A model generated the notes under the pieces. The model saw nothing but the letters and a program-made list of their open reading frames with translations, was not told where the DNA came from and searched no databases. The position numbers and the translations under genes were made by a program. A DNA stretch of 64,000 nt. Source: Eonycteris spelaea (lineage: Eukaryota; Chordata; Mammalia; Chiroptera; Pteropodidae). How positions within the stretch are numbered: position 1 is the first letter of the stretch; each line of letters begins with the position of its first letter. This document shows, one piece after another, positions 25,630-38,669 of this stretch. The stretch lies in NCBI GenBank assembly GCA_003508835.1, contig PUFA01000027.1, positions 7,688,001 through 7,752,000 on the forward strand, given 5' to 3'.

Positions 25630-27280
25630 TTGTGTCATAAATATTTGCTGGAAAAGTAATTTAATGTATCTAATTTTGCATATATAGAATTAAATATTCA
25701 AATGCTAGAAAATATGAATGAAATATATTGTATTGATATTTTTTCAATATTTATTTGAAATTTAAAACTTATAGACATACAAATAAGAAGAGGCAAGGAG
25801 ACAGAAAATGCATACTGAAATATAGATTATAAGTGAAGTAAAGACACTTGCTTTTCAAGTCAAAAAGGGGTAAATTAAATATTTATTGATTTTTCCATCA
25901 GAGTCAAAATAAAAGCACACATGATTGAGCTAAAAGTACTGAGTGTTTTATAATGAAGGCAATCAAATTGTTTTGGGTTGAAAATCAAATTAAGCAGCTC
26001 AAATACTGCTATCCTGTATGGAAAATGAAAATAAATAAAATAGAAAAAGAATAGTATTGTTGTATAAGGTAACTAATTTGTTGAGAAAATAAAATAATCA
26101 TACACTCTACTTAAAGGAACTAAGTTGTAAACTGATATCCTCTAATTGGCAACATTTACCCAAAAGAAACAGTAAGAACAATTATCCAGAGATTTGGGAG
26201 AGCTTTGGAATAGAATGGTTTCATACCATTTACTTTGAAATAGAATGGTTTCATACCCAAACTCTTCAAATTCTTATATTTCAGTTCATTTTAGCACAAC
26301 AGGCAGGATTCAAATTTATAAAATAAGTGTTCTAATGAGAGACAAAAGGAGTACTTCTGTATGAGCAAACTAAACATTACGTTAAAATGATGGAATTTTT
26401 CTCTACTTAAAAATTCCCTAAAATTATAAGAAAATTTTGCTGGAGCATTAGGCTGACAAATACTGATAAATATGTGGTGTATTTAACAGTCTAGGAAAGC
26501 TTTTACTAAATGATTTTTATTTAAAATACTTAAGACTCAATTGTACATATATGTTCATATAAATGCCACATATATATGTATATTGTAAATTTATAAAAAT
26601 AGCATACAAATCAAGACTGTAAGACTCTCATTCTGACAAGTCATTGAGACAATAGGTGCTTTTAAATTTTTTTGGTAATTTCTATGTAAAAGTAAAATTT
26701 AAAATACAGTTTTTTTTTCACCTGATTGACTACTCACACACCTCTCCCTGCCTTCATCATTTTTTTCTTAATTACCCAGAGTCCTCCATCTAATTTACTT
26801 GGCAACTGGTATTTGCTGTATCTTATTACAGATAGCTATGAAAATTTTATTGGACTGTTTTTCTCTCATACTGATAAAAATGTTATTTCCCCAAGCCTAT
26901 GATCTCCTTTTCCTAGAAAATATTGTAGTGTAAGTGGTAAACTCAGATATGTTTGCCCTCTGTTAAGGTTGGGAAAAAAGTTGTAATCCCAAAGTTGAGT
27001 TGATTGTGACAGTTGAGGGTTTTCTTTATAATATCTTACATAGTGAGGTTTTATCTGCTGATAGGAACAAATTTCCATAGAGCAAATTCCTTAGTAAATT
27101 TTAATGGCCTAGGCTCTAGCATTATCTTCCTTTTAAGAATATATTTGGACTTAAGAGTTCAAATAACTTAGATGATCTAGTTCTTTAAATCTCCTATTTT
27201 GATATGAATGGCTATTTTTCTTTCATAAAACCAAATGAAAAATAATTTCTAAAAATGAAAACTAATTTCTAAGTGAAACA
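25630..27280. other. Unassigned AT-rich intron
   Basis: Nothing recognised beyond a local duplication of AATAGAATGGTTTCATACC at about 26211 and 26242. Open frames are short and AT-rich. Confidence 0.5.
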
Positions 27281-27539
27281 TATTAAGTAATGGTGTACTG
27301 CAGTTTCCTTTCTCTAGATGACTCGCCCTGTTCCTGTTTGCTGCTTCGTCTTCTTTGTCTACCTTGGTACACTTACTTGTACTATCCTGAAAGGACTTTT
27401 CCTAATTTTACTTTTGTTTACTGGTGGCCTGTCCATTTTATAACTTCATTAAATGCTTCGCAGGTACCTCCAACTCCGTATTTCTAAAAAGTGAACATTT
27501 TGTTTCTAGTAAAACCACTTGTTGTCTGTGCATTTCCTA

Positions 27540-27935
27540 CCATAAACATAGTCACCTAAACTAGAACCCTTGGGACTGTTTTCTCCTGCTTCCTTTTCTC
27601 TCTTGCCATCTTATCTGTCATTGCTTTTACTCTCTAAACATCACCCTATTACCGCTCCATCATTATTATTTGACTGAAGTGTCTTGCCCTTTCTGGCTTG
27701 GATTATTCTGAGTCAAAAGTTATCATTCTGCTGGTAATGCAAAAGCTTTTCAACTTTAAAACAGTTTTTCCATGGTCAGCAGTGGTCTGCCTGCCCTAAA
27801 GCATAAATCTGAATGTCATTTTCCTGGTGAAAAGTCCTTGATGGCTGCCTTGCAAACTTCTCTTCATGGTATATGAGTCCTTAGTAATCTGACTCCTAAC
27901 TCTTAGCTCTATCAACTCTGCTCTTCCCCCAATAT
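27540..27935 (+). repeat. L2 LINE fragment
   Basis: Landmarks GGTGAAAAGTCCTTGATGGC, a TATGAGTCCTTAGTAATCTGA segment and CTCTATCAACTCTGCTCTTC follow the internal order of mammalian L2. The element may extend left to about 27290. Confidence 0.6.
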
Positions 27936-28224
27936 ATCTAGCAGAAAGCTTTGAGTGAGGACAATCTAATCAGGGTTTCACCATACAGTATGATGTACTC
28001 AAACACGAATTCCAATAGCAGTTCATCTGAATAGACTAGTCAAGGTAATCTGTTTAGCACATGTAGTAAATACAATTCCTCCCAACTCTGTCCAATGAGG
28101 AATCCATAATTCCCACAAAGGATACTGGAAGCTCTCAGAGGGAGGAAATGGCTGGGCAGCCAAAAGCAAACATAATAATATATATATTTAATTTCCACTC
28201 TACTAAACATCAGTTAATATTTTC

Positions 28225-28420
28225 TATACAGGGTCAAATAGTAAATAGTTTAGGGCTTTTAGTCTATGCAGTCTTTGCCACAATTATTGACATCTGCATT
28301 GCAGCTAGAGACAACCATACATAATATGCAAAGGAATGGTCAGGGCTGTATGCCAATAAAATTTTATTTATATAACAGACTGTGGTCAAAAATTGACCTG
28401 TGGGTTGTAGTTTTTCAATC
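28225..28420 (+). repeat. hAT-Charlie-type DNA transposon relic
   Basis: GGGTCAAATAGTAAATAGTTTAG, then TGCCAATAAAATTTTATTTA and a GACCTGTGGGTTGTAGTTTT end. It is the same family as 2030-2235 and more decayed. Confidence 0.6.
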
Positions 28421-29610
28421 TCTGCAATGTATCATAGCCTCATGATTTCAAAGTAAGATGGATCAATTAAGAGTTTGTTGCGTGTTTAATGTTATTGTTG
28501 GAGATACAAAAAAAAAAAGGTACATGAACCTGTTTTGTTATCTCCAAATGAATAAAGAATTACACAATCTCTATGCAATAGAAAGGGACAACACACAACA
28601 CAGAAAAAATTATATGCTAAGAGGAGGAGCTTGGAAGACAATAAGAGGAAACAGAAAGAAAGAGTGAAGAAGTAAGAAGTATTTTAAGACATCAAATTAA
28701 TATTTATAAGAAAAACAGAACAGCAATGCCAAAGTCATCAGCCATATGAGAAAAACTATAAATGATTCTTCCAGTATATAATAGAAATACATAAAGCCAT
28801 GACAAAGAGAGCTATGACATACATAGACTAAAGAGTGAACTTTCTGAGTCTGTGAAAGAAATCAGAAAAATTTTCACAGAAATAAAATTTAGACTAAAAA
28901 AGATAATCAAAAACCGAAGAATCTAGAAATCACAACATAATGCAATATATTTTTTTCTTTCAGAAATCTAAACTAAGGAAATAGATTTAGATGAAAAATA
29001 TCAAAGAAGATATAGTTTTAATATCAAAAATAAGCATAAATGTCAAAAAATTATTAGATTATTAAAAATGAATATCATGTAGCCATTAAATAAGATGATG
29101 CTTTTTAAAACTCATTTGGAAATGCTACACTATACTTTTCAAGTAATCAGATAGAAAAATTTATAAACAGCACACTCCAACTATTCTTTTAAATGACTGA
29201 ATAAAACATAATGAAAAGACTCATGCTAAATGTTAAATACGTAAATACGTTGTCTTGGAATTCTAATATATAGTATTTTTCCTGCTTCCTTATGTATTCC
29301 TTTCTGTTTTCAAATTTCAAAGGACAAGAAGAAATAAATGAAAAAATATGCAAATGTATTTTCAATCTGTTGATCGGATTATTAAATGTAAAATGACCTA
29401 GAATTTTGGAGAGTTAAGGAAGAAAAAAAACAGATTTTAGGTTCCACTCTCAAAAACTGAAGAATTTTCAAGTGCAGAAAGATTTCCTTAAATTATATTT
29501 AACTTAATTATGTTCATGTTAGAACATATTTACTTCCTTTAAAATCAGTAAATCATGGATGGTAAAAAATAAAGTTTGTGAGGTCAAGATACATGGATAT
29601 ACCTCGTAGA
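28420..29610. other. Unassigned AT-rich intron
   Basis: A-rich plus strand, perhaps containing decayed L1, but no landmark is firm. No gene recognised. Confidence 0.45.
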
Positions 29611-29611
29611 C

Positions 29612-30245
29612 TTTTTTTTTAAATTAAGTTTATTGAGGTAACATTGGTTAATACGATTATATAATTTTCAGGTATACATTATCATTTGACATCTGTATAT
29701 ACTATTGTGTGTTTCCCACCTACAGTTCAGTTTCCTTCAGCTACCATATATTTGATCCCCTTTACCCACTTCACCCTCCCCCTAAACCCTATATTTGACC
29801 CCTTTTACCCCTTCTACCTGCCCCCTCCTCCCCCACCTCACTTGTAACCACTACTCAACAGTCTTCTGGTAACCACTAGTCTATAGTCCATGTCCGTGAG
29901 CCTCTGTTTTTCCTGCTCATTTGTTGCTTTAAGGTTTATATCTCACATAAGTGATATCATGTGATTTTCAGCTTTTTCTGTCTGGCTCATTTCGCTCAGC
30001 ACGATTATCTCGAGGTCCATCCATGTTGTCACAAATGGCAGTATTTCATCTCTTATGGCTGAGTAATATTCCATTGTATATATGTACCACAGCTTCTTTC
30101 CCCAGGTGGTGCTCTGGCACCATCTGAAGCTGGCCACCAGGCGTGCTGGTCCTGGGGCTTCCTGGGCAAGTTCAACTGCCACCTGTGCCCTGCCCAGAGG
30201 CACTTGACATAAGCCATAAAGCAATCCACAGATGTCATCCATTCA
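29612..30245 (-). mobile_element. Internally deleted, 5'-truncated L1 (5' UTR piece joined to 3' end)
   Basis: Read on the minus strand, the element begins at about 30245 with 5' UTR sequence homologous to 13970-14095 (shared CATCTGTGGATTG and AGAGCACCACC). At about 30106-30100 it passes directly into the end of ORF2 (TGTGGTACATATATACAATG, AATATTACTCAGCCATAAGA), then a 3' UTR and a poly-A tail, seen as a T run at 29612-29620 on the plus strand. ORF1 and nearly all of ORF2 are missing. It lies in the sense orientation of THSD7A, so its tail could in principle act as a cryptic polyadenylation site. Confidence 0.8.
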
Positions 30246-30249
30246 AAGT

Positions 30250-33200
30250 TGTTTTTTTTTAAAATATAAAAATAAAGGATATACTACACAGATGCATAAC
30301 AACTTTACTCAGAATATAAAAAATTACAGTCAGTACTTCAGAGCTTCACAGTGTTTCCCCACATAATTTGAGAATTTCTTATTAAACTAAATTGAATAGA
30401 CTCCTCTGGCCTAAAATCATATCCATATCAAACTTCTGCTCGGGAATTAATGATCATTAGTGATGTCTTTCAAATCAAATAGAAAGCAGAAATCTCTTCT
30501 ACAAATCCACTTTTTCTCTCCACTTCCACCCTACTCCTCCCCCATCCCGTCCCGGCCCATCGCCACTTCTTTTGTGTCAGGCAGCTTATAGAAGGATTTA
30601 ATTCAGGTCAATCTCTTACTAATCCACACTGTGAAGGGAAAAGCAGCATTGCTGAGGTGTCTGTACCAGTATTTAAGCTCGCTTAATTTTCCAGTAAGCT
30701 TTATATCATTGCCTAAGACCTAAGAATCAATAATCAGGGGCTCATCTTCATAAAGCCACTTGAAACATAAGTCTCTTTGTCAGGGAAACATTTTTCAACA
30801 TCCCTCCCACCCACTTTATTATCATACAAAAGCACACATGCGATGATCTTTGGCTCCTTAGAATAGAAACAAACTCTTTATGTGAGAGTACTGTGAACCA
30901 GTTTACTTTTTTAACTGTGCTATATTTAGGAACGATATGACATAAATGGAAGAGAAACAAGATTTTGTTTTTCTACATTTCTAAACCAATGAAATAAATT
31001 ATACACCTCATAAATACTATCATTTCCTTCTAAGCTTTTTGTACTCTAGCACAGTTTCAAGCATACATGAGTTGCACATTGTTATATGTAGAAGTTAAAG
31101 GGCTTAGTGGTGTGCTGTTTTTTAAATTATATTTTAACGAAATGTTGCAAGGTTTTTTTGTTTTTGGTTTGTTTTTTTTTACTGCAAGAGATGCCCAACT
31201 TTGGGTTCTTTAAAACAACAGTAAGATATTTTTCATTTTAAGGAATTACAGCATTCTCTAGAAAACTGACTATATTTACATTAAAAAAATATGTGAATAT
31301 CCACATATTCAAGCATACACAAAACTAATGCCTTTTTAGGGAGAAAAGAAAAAAAATATTAAAATCTCGAGTCACAGTAATATTGTAATACTCCTAAACT
31401 AAAACCCCACTAGCATTAACAGCCATTTATGATTTGTCATAAAATGATACTATCCTACATACAGGAAATCACAATTAAATTCATGTTTTACAAATAACAG
31501 ATGGCTCTCAATTACATTTCTGGAAATGGCCTGACTGGAAAAAAAAAATTAACACAATTCATAGGCTCCAGTTATTATAACAGATTTTATTAGTCCATAG
31601 GTATATCTTTTAGCTTTCACTGAAATAAGAATATTTACTTATAATTCAAATATATACATCATATTATTTCAGAAGACTTGCATATAATTTACAAATAGAT
31701 ACATATTCATTAGCGTATTCTCTGTTCCCTTCCCTTCTGCTTCCTGATCAGGATAGAGACAAAAACATTTGAAAATGATGGACCAGAATATACAATGAAC
31801 AGCTGAAATGAGAGGCCCTGGAAAATATTAAAGATATTTGAGAAGAAGAGAGTGAAACCAAGAATATGGGATCAGAGAAGACCCAAATGAAGAGTCAGCA
31901 AATATCCTCATCAAGAGTAAGCAAGATTTCATCAACTTCAAAATTTTACATAATGTCAACCTTATATCGACTATTTTCCAATGAAATTTAAATCATTATA
32001 GATTGTAATACTCCTGTTTAAGTTTAAACTGTTTCCTAGAACCGTACTAAAACATGTATTTTTGGTACTTCTTTGAAATTATATTCGTCTAATGCTTTTT
32101 ATAACAGTCATGATCCCTACAAAGGTTTACTAATGTAGACACTTAGCAAGCATCGATTAGCCTTTATAATAATCTCAGGTGTTGTATGGTTTAAAATGTA
32201 AGCTTCATAAGTATCTTGTTTCCATATATATTTGTATATAATTCTAGACTATGTTCTTTATAGTGATATATGTTTCTATTCTTGTGCCAAAAGTTACTGT
32301 TTTCCTTAAAATAATGTTCGTTAAATTTTAATATCTAGTAAGAAATGTCCACTCTCCCATATTGTTTTAAAAAATATACTGCCATTTCTCCTGTATTTAT
32401 TTTCCACAAGAACTTCAAAATAATTTTGTACAGGTCTCTACAAAAATCGTTTAGTATTATAATTACAACAGCATTGCACTTTTATATTAATTTGAAAATC
32501 ATTTTCATGTTTCTGATATTGTTTTCCATCCAGAATATGGAATATTTTGCTCTTTACTCAGGATTTGCTTTATGGTATTCTATGGAATATAATTATTTTC
32601 TTCATTTAAGTCTTACTTGCTCCTTGTTAAATTTATCCTTACATATTTGATATGTTTGTCGCTATTTTTACAGTTAATAGGAAAGGCACCTTTCCTCCAT
32701 TTTCTATGTTTGCCTAGTTACTTTAAAAGTAAATATCAATTTATGTATATTTATCTTATGTATAGTCACTTAGTGAACTTTCCCAACAATGCTAATATTT
32801 TGCCATTCTATGTTACCTTTTGTACATAACAGTCATAGCAGAAATGTAAACTATAATAACATTGCTGAATTTCCACTCAAAATGTTAATTAAATCTGAAT
32901 AACAAATTGAATGTGTGGCCGACAATATTTTTTTGATTCTTGTTTTCACTTCTAAGAGTAAAAGAATTCTCTCTATAAGGAGCCAAAAAATAGGTAACAT
33001 TAATTGAAGCAAATTCTAGTTAGACTCCACCAATAATGAAATCCTTCTCAGAAACTTTGTGCTAATCAAAACAACTCTTTGACTGGTCAAACATTTACAC
33101 CTAATCATGTTTTTCTTTATTTTCATATCTTTTTCTTCCAGTGGAAATGAAAAAAAAATTGCTTTCAAATTTAACTGACTCATATTTCATAATACTGGTG

Positions 33201-35155
33201 CTATTTCTATATAACATTTAAATTGCGTGATCATTGCAGCAATATAATTTTCACATTATTCATTTTGCTTCCCAATTTTACTTTTTCTGATAGTAGATGA
33301 ATGTAGAATTTCATTTTAAAGCGCTAAATTACTTTATAAATAAAAAAAAAGTATGTCATCTCAAAGATAAGCATATCATCCTTTGAATAACCCTGAAAAA
33401 ATAGCCATTATAATAGGATTTAAATTGAACTCAATTAATATAGTGGCATCCACTTGCATTTAATATAGAATATTGCTTAAGAGATTAATAATATTTTAAA
33501 TAATTTACCAGAGAAAATTTAACTTAGCCACCTAGATCTCCAACCCCGAATACAGGCATTGTGAAAATTGTGTAGGCAGGAGGGGGCTCCAAGCAAAGGA
33601 AGAAGCATTGATCAGGACTTATGCACAGGTGTGATTAAAAGTTTGTATAGAATTCATTGAATCATATTGTCCTAGTACGATGAAGAGAAGGGAGTGTTAT
33701 TGGCACTATCTTATTAATACTATAATAGATTTAACTGTTTTTTCTTAGTTTTTAAAGAAAAAAGACGTATACAAAAATGCCTACAAATTGTGTGTTGTTG
33801 ATGAATATTCATGATTGAGCACACCTGTGTCACCATTATTTAGAGGATTTGAGAAACATTTTCATTTTTTTAAACTACAACGGTGTAACTGACAAACAAA
33901 CATATTTTTTGTTATTAATGTGTGAATTCAGTATACAACTACTAAATCTGATGAGCCTCTTTAAATCATTTCATTCATTTTGGCAAATCAAGAATAACAC
34001 CATGCACATAGATTAATGGCATTGGGATTAGGGAGAAAACAGTGCTATATGAAAGGAATAATATTAATCATATTAGCAAATAATGTAAAAAGCATTTTCC
34101 CCCTATTTCTCTATTTGGTCTCAAGGCTGATAGTCTAATTCAACAACTTTTATGCTTACAGTCACAAAAAAATAAAAATCACTGTTTTAGCTTCAAGAAT
34201 GGTTAGAATTGGCATCGAAATTTGAACAAATAAGTATTTTAGTTTCCAGTGTAGACAATTATACAACACTAACATCCTTTTTTTTTGTACTGTCTTAGTA
34301 TAATACATTATTTTTATACTGCATCATGTTCCAACTTACATTACTTCATAACTGCATCAGGAAAACATAATGCTCAGTTAATAAAAGTATTCCATTTTGC
34401 ATAGCAAGGGGAACTAATAATGTATTTATTTAGAAAATAAAGATTTTTTTATTCTAAGAAGCTTCATCAATCTTTTTAAATAAATATGTCTACAGTATGA
34501 ATAGCTCATGCCTTAGATCTTATTCCTGGTTGTCACGCTAAAACATTCAACTGTATTGTTTATTGGCAGTAAAAGAAATTTGGGTTTTATCTCTTATTAA
34601 AATTTCCCATGCATATTTAAAAAAAACTGCTCTTCATTTTAATACTTATTATTATATACAAAACCAGATCCAAATTGTTATGATATAGAAAGAATATTAC
34701 TTAAGGAAACATGATAGAATTGGAGATTTTAAGAGCTGGATGTGACTATAGATAAAAATCCAATTCACTTGTTACAGTTGTTGAAGCTCAAGATTACATA
34801 GTCAATCAGCAGTAGAACTGTAGATTTTGATACTATAGTGCACATATATAAAATAACATAGAATGAAGCTCCCATGTGCCAAGTATGAGATATGAAAATC
34901 TTCTGGAGATGGTTAACTGACCTACAGGAGTGTAAGATGCTGTCTCCACTCTGTGAGTCTAAATCACAAGCAGGGGAAGCAGAAGCCCAGGGAAGTGGAG
35001 TCAGGAGGGCATGTGCCTATAAAGAAGGATGGCAGGAGTCTCAAGAGGAGCCCACTGTCCTACAGCAGTTCAGAAAGTCATGTTATACTGACCTGATACC
35101 AGGTGTCTATACTGACTCATCATTTTTTTTTTTAAACTGAGATCTATTCTTTTCC
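30250..35155. other. Unassigned AT-rich intron
   Basis: No gene, RNA gene or named repeat recognised. Two T-rich patches lie near 31140-31180. The 101-codon frame at 32345-32650 is AT-driven and shows no domain. 34890-35095 is locally GC-richer without an identified cause. Confidence 0.5.
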
Positions 35156-35159
35156 AAAG

Positions 35160-35312
35160 ACCATAGTAAGACTTTCACATATGTTATTTTACCTAATGCT
35201 GACAAAAACTGTGATGTATAGATGAGTGAAGTAAGGCATAACGAGCTTAAGAAACTTGTCCAAGTTAACATGCTAGAAAGTGCCAGAAACAGGATTTTAA
35301 ACAGGGTCATTT
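35160..35312 (+). repeat. MIR-like SINE relic
   Basis: TATGTTATTTTACCTAATGC, GAGCTTAAGAAACTTGTCCA and GTGCCAGAAACAGGATTTTA correspond in order to the MIR core (TTAAGTAACTTGCCCAAGG, GCAGAGCTGGGATT). Confidence 0.75.
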
Positions 35313-35314
35313 GA

Positions 35315-38300
35315 GTTCAGAACTTTCATCGTCCCACAAAGTATTATGGATTCCAAATTAAGGTAGTCTACATTACTGGCTGAGCTGTATTTCTAAATAA
35401 TCATGTCTATCTATATAAAAGTTTAATACATATAACTTCATATTTGTAAAAGGTTTTCCCAAAGAATTGGAAAAAATAAATAAGTAAATTCTGTTTAGAT
35501 TTGGAAAAATGAGTGGGAAAAATTAAACAACATAAACAATGATGAAAATATAGAACAATGACAAAAATAACCATAGGAATCTGAAAGTTATAATCATGTT
35601 TTTCTAACTTGTTCAACAGCAATAATTTTAAAAGTCAGAGATATTATGCACATAGTATTGTTTTAATTAGGCAAAATGTACTACAAAATTGCAGTGACAT
35701 GTGTTTAAGAATACATGCATACTCTCACACTGAATGGTTATTAGGAACACATTTAAATCAGTTCACATAAATGATTCCAGTGTTATTTTTAACAAAATGA
35801 AAACTCATTTCATAAGTGGTATTTCAGTATGATTTTTAAAGCCATTTAATACTGACCGTTTTTTTGTTTGTTTTTGTTTTTTTTGCTAATTGTATGTGAT
35901 GTAACTATCTCTAATAAAAGACACCCCTATGCTCTTCACAAAACTTTTTAGCCTCAACAATGAGAGTTTGTTTTCCCAAGGCTGACATATCCTGTTTTTA
36001 GAGTATAGGAATCTTCTCAACTGTATCACTTCCTTGCTCCATACCTAAGAAGCCTTTCAAAATATCTTTTCTTCCCAAAAAAGAGTTCCTAGGGCTTAAG
36101 TTCCTCTAACATTGATTGATGTAGGCACAGTACCAACATTATCATCTCTTGCGGATTTCATATAAATACATATACTTAGACCTCACCACTGTATTATTAC
36201 CTTAAAAATCCTGGGGATGAAAAGGGGATGTACACTTTGAACACTTGTTTAAATGCTTCTGATGCAGACACAGGTTTGAGAAACCCCATGTGTATGCTGG
36301 AGGCCTTGCCAAAGCATAAACTTCAAACCCATCACGGTTGAAACATTGGTTACTGAATATGCTTTTGGGGATTAGTTAAATGTGCTACACAAAGTGTTAC
36401 ATACAGCACCTCAATGTGCAAAGATTAAATTGACCAAAATAATGTTTATGGCTAAGTTACATTTTTTACAATATCATGTGACCTTCGATTTCTAGCTAAT
36501 AATTGGTGGAAAAGTAATAGAGGATCCTACACATATTGGGGACTCTAGAGTATGCATTAACTCTGGTAATGGAACATTTTTCTCAAGCCCTCATATTTTT
36601 CCCAAGTTCTGAGAATTGGTGAAGGAGCTGAATCCCTGCCTTATTGAGGGCTGTAATTATGCCAGGGCCTATCTCTAGTCACTACATCTTAAACTACAAC
36701 CTGCCTACAATTGTACCCATGTCCTCAAATCTCCCAACCTTGCCCATATATCCAGACTTCCTCCTCTTATTTACCATTTGAGACTTCTCCATTCATGTTC
36801 TCATTACAATAATAAACTGAGATTTCTTCTCAATCCAAAAGAGATTTGAAGGAAATAAAGGCTGTCTCTTTTCTGTATCCCACTGATCCCACAGTCATCA
36901 AATTTAATTGAAATATTATGCTGTAATTATAATGGCTAGCACCTATAGAAGCACAAAAATGTGATAATACAATATTACCTTTCTTTACTTAATAAAAGTA
37001 AACACACTTGATATATCACTGTAACTATAATTCTCTATGTTGTTAATACAATGTTTTAAGACAAAAATGTAAATCTCCAGTTTTAATGGTCTCTATACTG
37101 TGCACAATATTCTAATTACATATATATTTTAACCTCTCTAAAGCTTCTTTAGAGAATACAATTTCCTTATACCATACACAGGTGAAAAGATTTGTTGATA
37201 ATTCTTATTAATTCATATCTGGTTATATGGTTTAAAAATGTCAGTTAATAACATAATTTAAAAGAAACCATAACAATTTCAACTTTAAGACAAACTTACA
37301 GTCATATGCAATGTTAAATCACTTGAAATATCAAAAATGACAATAATTTATTCAAAAATGGTTGTAATCTGCTTATATTCAACATCACTTACGTATCACT
37401 AATTTAAAAATATGGTGCAGTTATAACATATTTGGGTCTCAAAATTTCACTTGTTTTGATTGTAACTAATAGATTATTTTTGAAAGGATAATACAAATTA
37501 CATTTGTCTTACTGGATAATTTCAGCTGTTTGCAAGGGCAAATGGAGAACTAGTCAGTGATGGATTCTTTATTTTTATATGGATCTTCATTCAAAAAGCA
37601 AAAATAATTCTGTCACACTTTTCTGGATTTCTCAGTACTAGTAAAGCACTTTTAATTTTGTAAGCAAAATTGAATCTATTTAATGCCCTATGATCAGCTA
37701 AATATTCACATATATCTTCTTTACGTGCTACAGGTAGAAATTGTAACCGACATCACATTTTTTAAACATTTATTTTTAACTATGTTCAAACTTCAACTTA
37801 TGCAATAAATCCCACAAATGCATTTTTTATTTCAGAAAAAATATATATATCAAAATAGAAATAACTCCCTAAATTCATTTCAAAAGGTATGTAAAACATA
37901 AATTAAACCTTTTATTAGAAATAGGTTACCAGGAATTAAAACATACAATGTGCAAAATATAGAGCTTTTGGAACATGGACTATACAGTTCATTTTTCCAA
38001 AGAAATGTAAAAAGAAAATAACATTTGGATTTATAAATATAGAACTTCAGTTTTAGTCCACAGAGTTTAGAAGTGATTGCTGGTATATAATTTTTTTTTT
38101 TTAATATAAAAAAAAAAGTTTGATGGGGCTTCTAATGTGAAAAATGGTCGTGTATTAAAACAGATTGACGTTTTGCCCCAACAGTTCATGGATAATAAAC
38201 AAAGCATTGTTTGAAACCTCAGGGTATGCGAGCCAGAAAGGCTCATGGGGCCTGGGCAGTGAGCAGATAGCTGGTGGAAGAGAGGTGCTCAGTTTGCAGC

Positions 38301-38500
38301 TAAGAGAATGCAGGTGCCAGCCCACAAGGACTCTCCTCTCTGTTATGCTTTTGTGTCTTAAGCTTTCTACTTTCTACTTTTCCCATGCAAATACCCTTGG
38401 AACTTTATGTTTCCTCTTCACTACTATCTAAACCTCTAGTATAATTCCCCATCGCACAAAATGTTCAGTGCATCATTATTATTTTATAGACTGAAATCAA
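35315..38500. other. Mostly unassigned AT-rich intron
   Basis: A possible short MER5/MER20-like hAT remnant ends near 36290 (GATGCAGACACAGGTTTGAG), too decayed to call firmly. Nothing else recognised. Confidence 0.45.
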
Positions 38501-38504
38501 TTTA

Positions 38505-38554
38505 CCTTCCCTCTCTCTCCCCACTGCCTCTGCCTCTCCTTCTCCCTCCTCCCT

Positions 38555-38631
<77 letters not shown>

Positions 38632-38665
38632 ATCTTTCTTACTCCTACTCTCATTCTCATTCACG
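38505..38665. repeat. Long polypyrimidine (CT)n tract
   Basis: About 160 bases almost purely pyrimidine on the plus strand, with a CT array at 38557-38631. It is polypurine on the THSD7A sense strand. Its mirror symmetry would allow triplex (H-DNA) formation. Confidence 0.95.
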
Positions 38666-38669
38666 CACT

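Noticed and set aside
29593..30285. GGATATAC on both sides of the second L1 as a target-site duplication
   Set aside because: Only eight bases match, and the right copy lies some 30 bases beyond the apparent element end, so it is probably chance.
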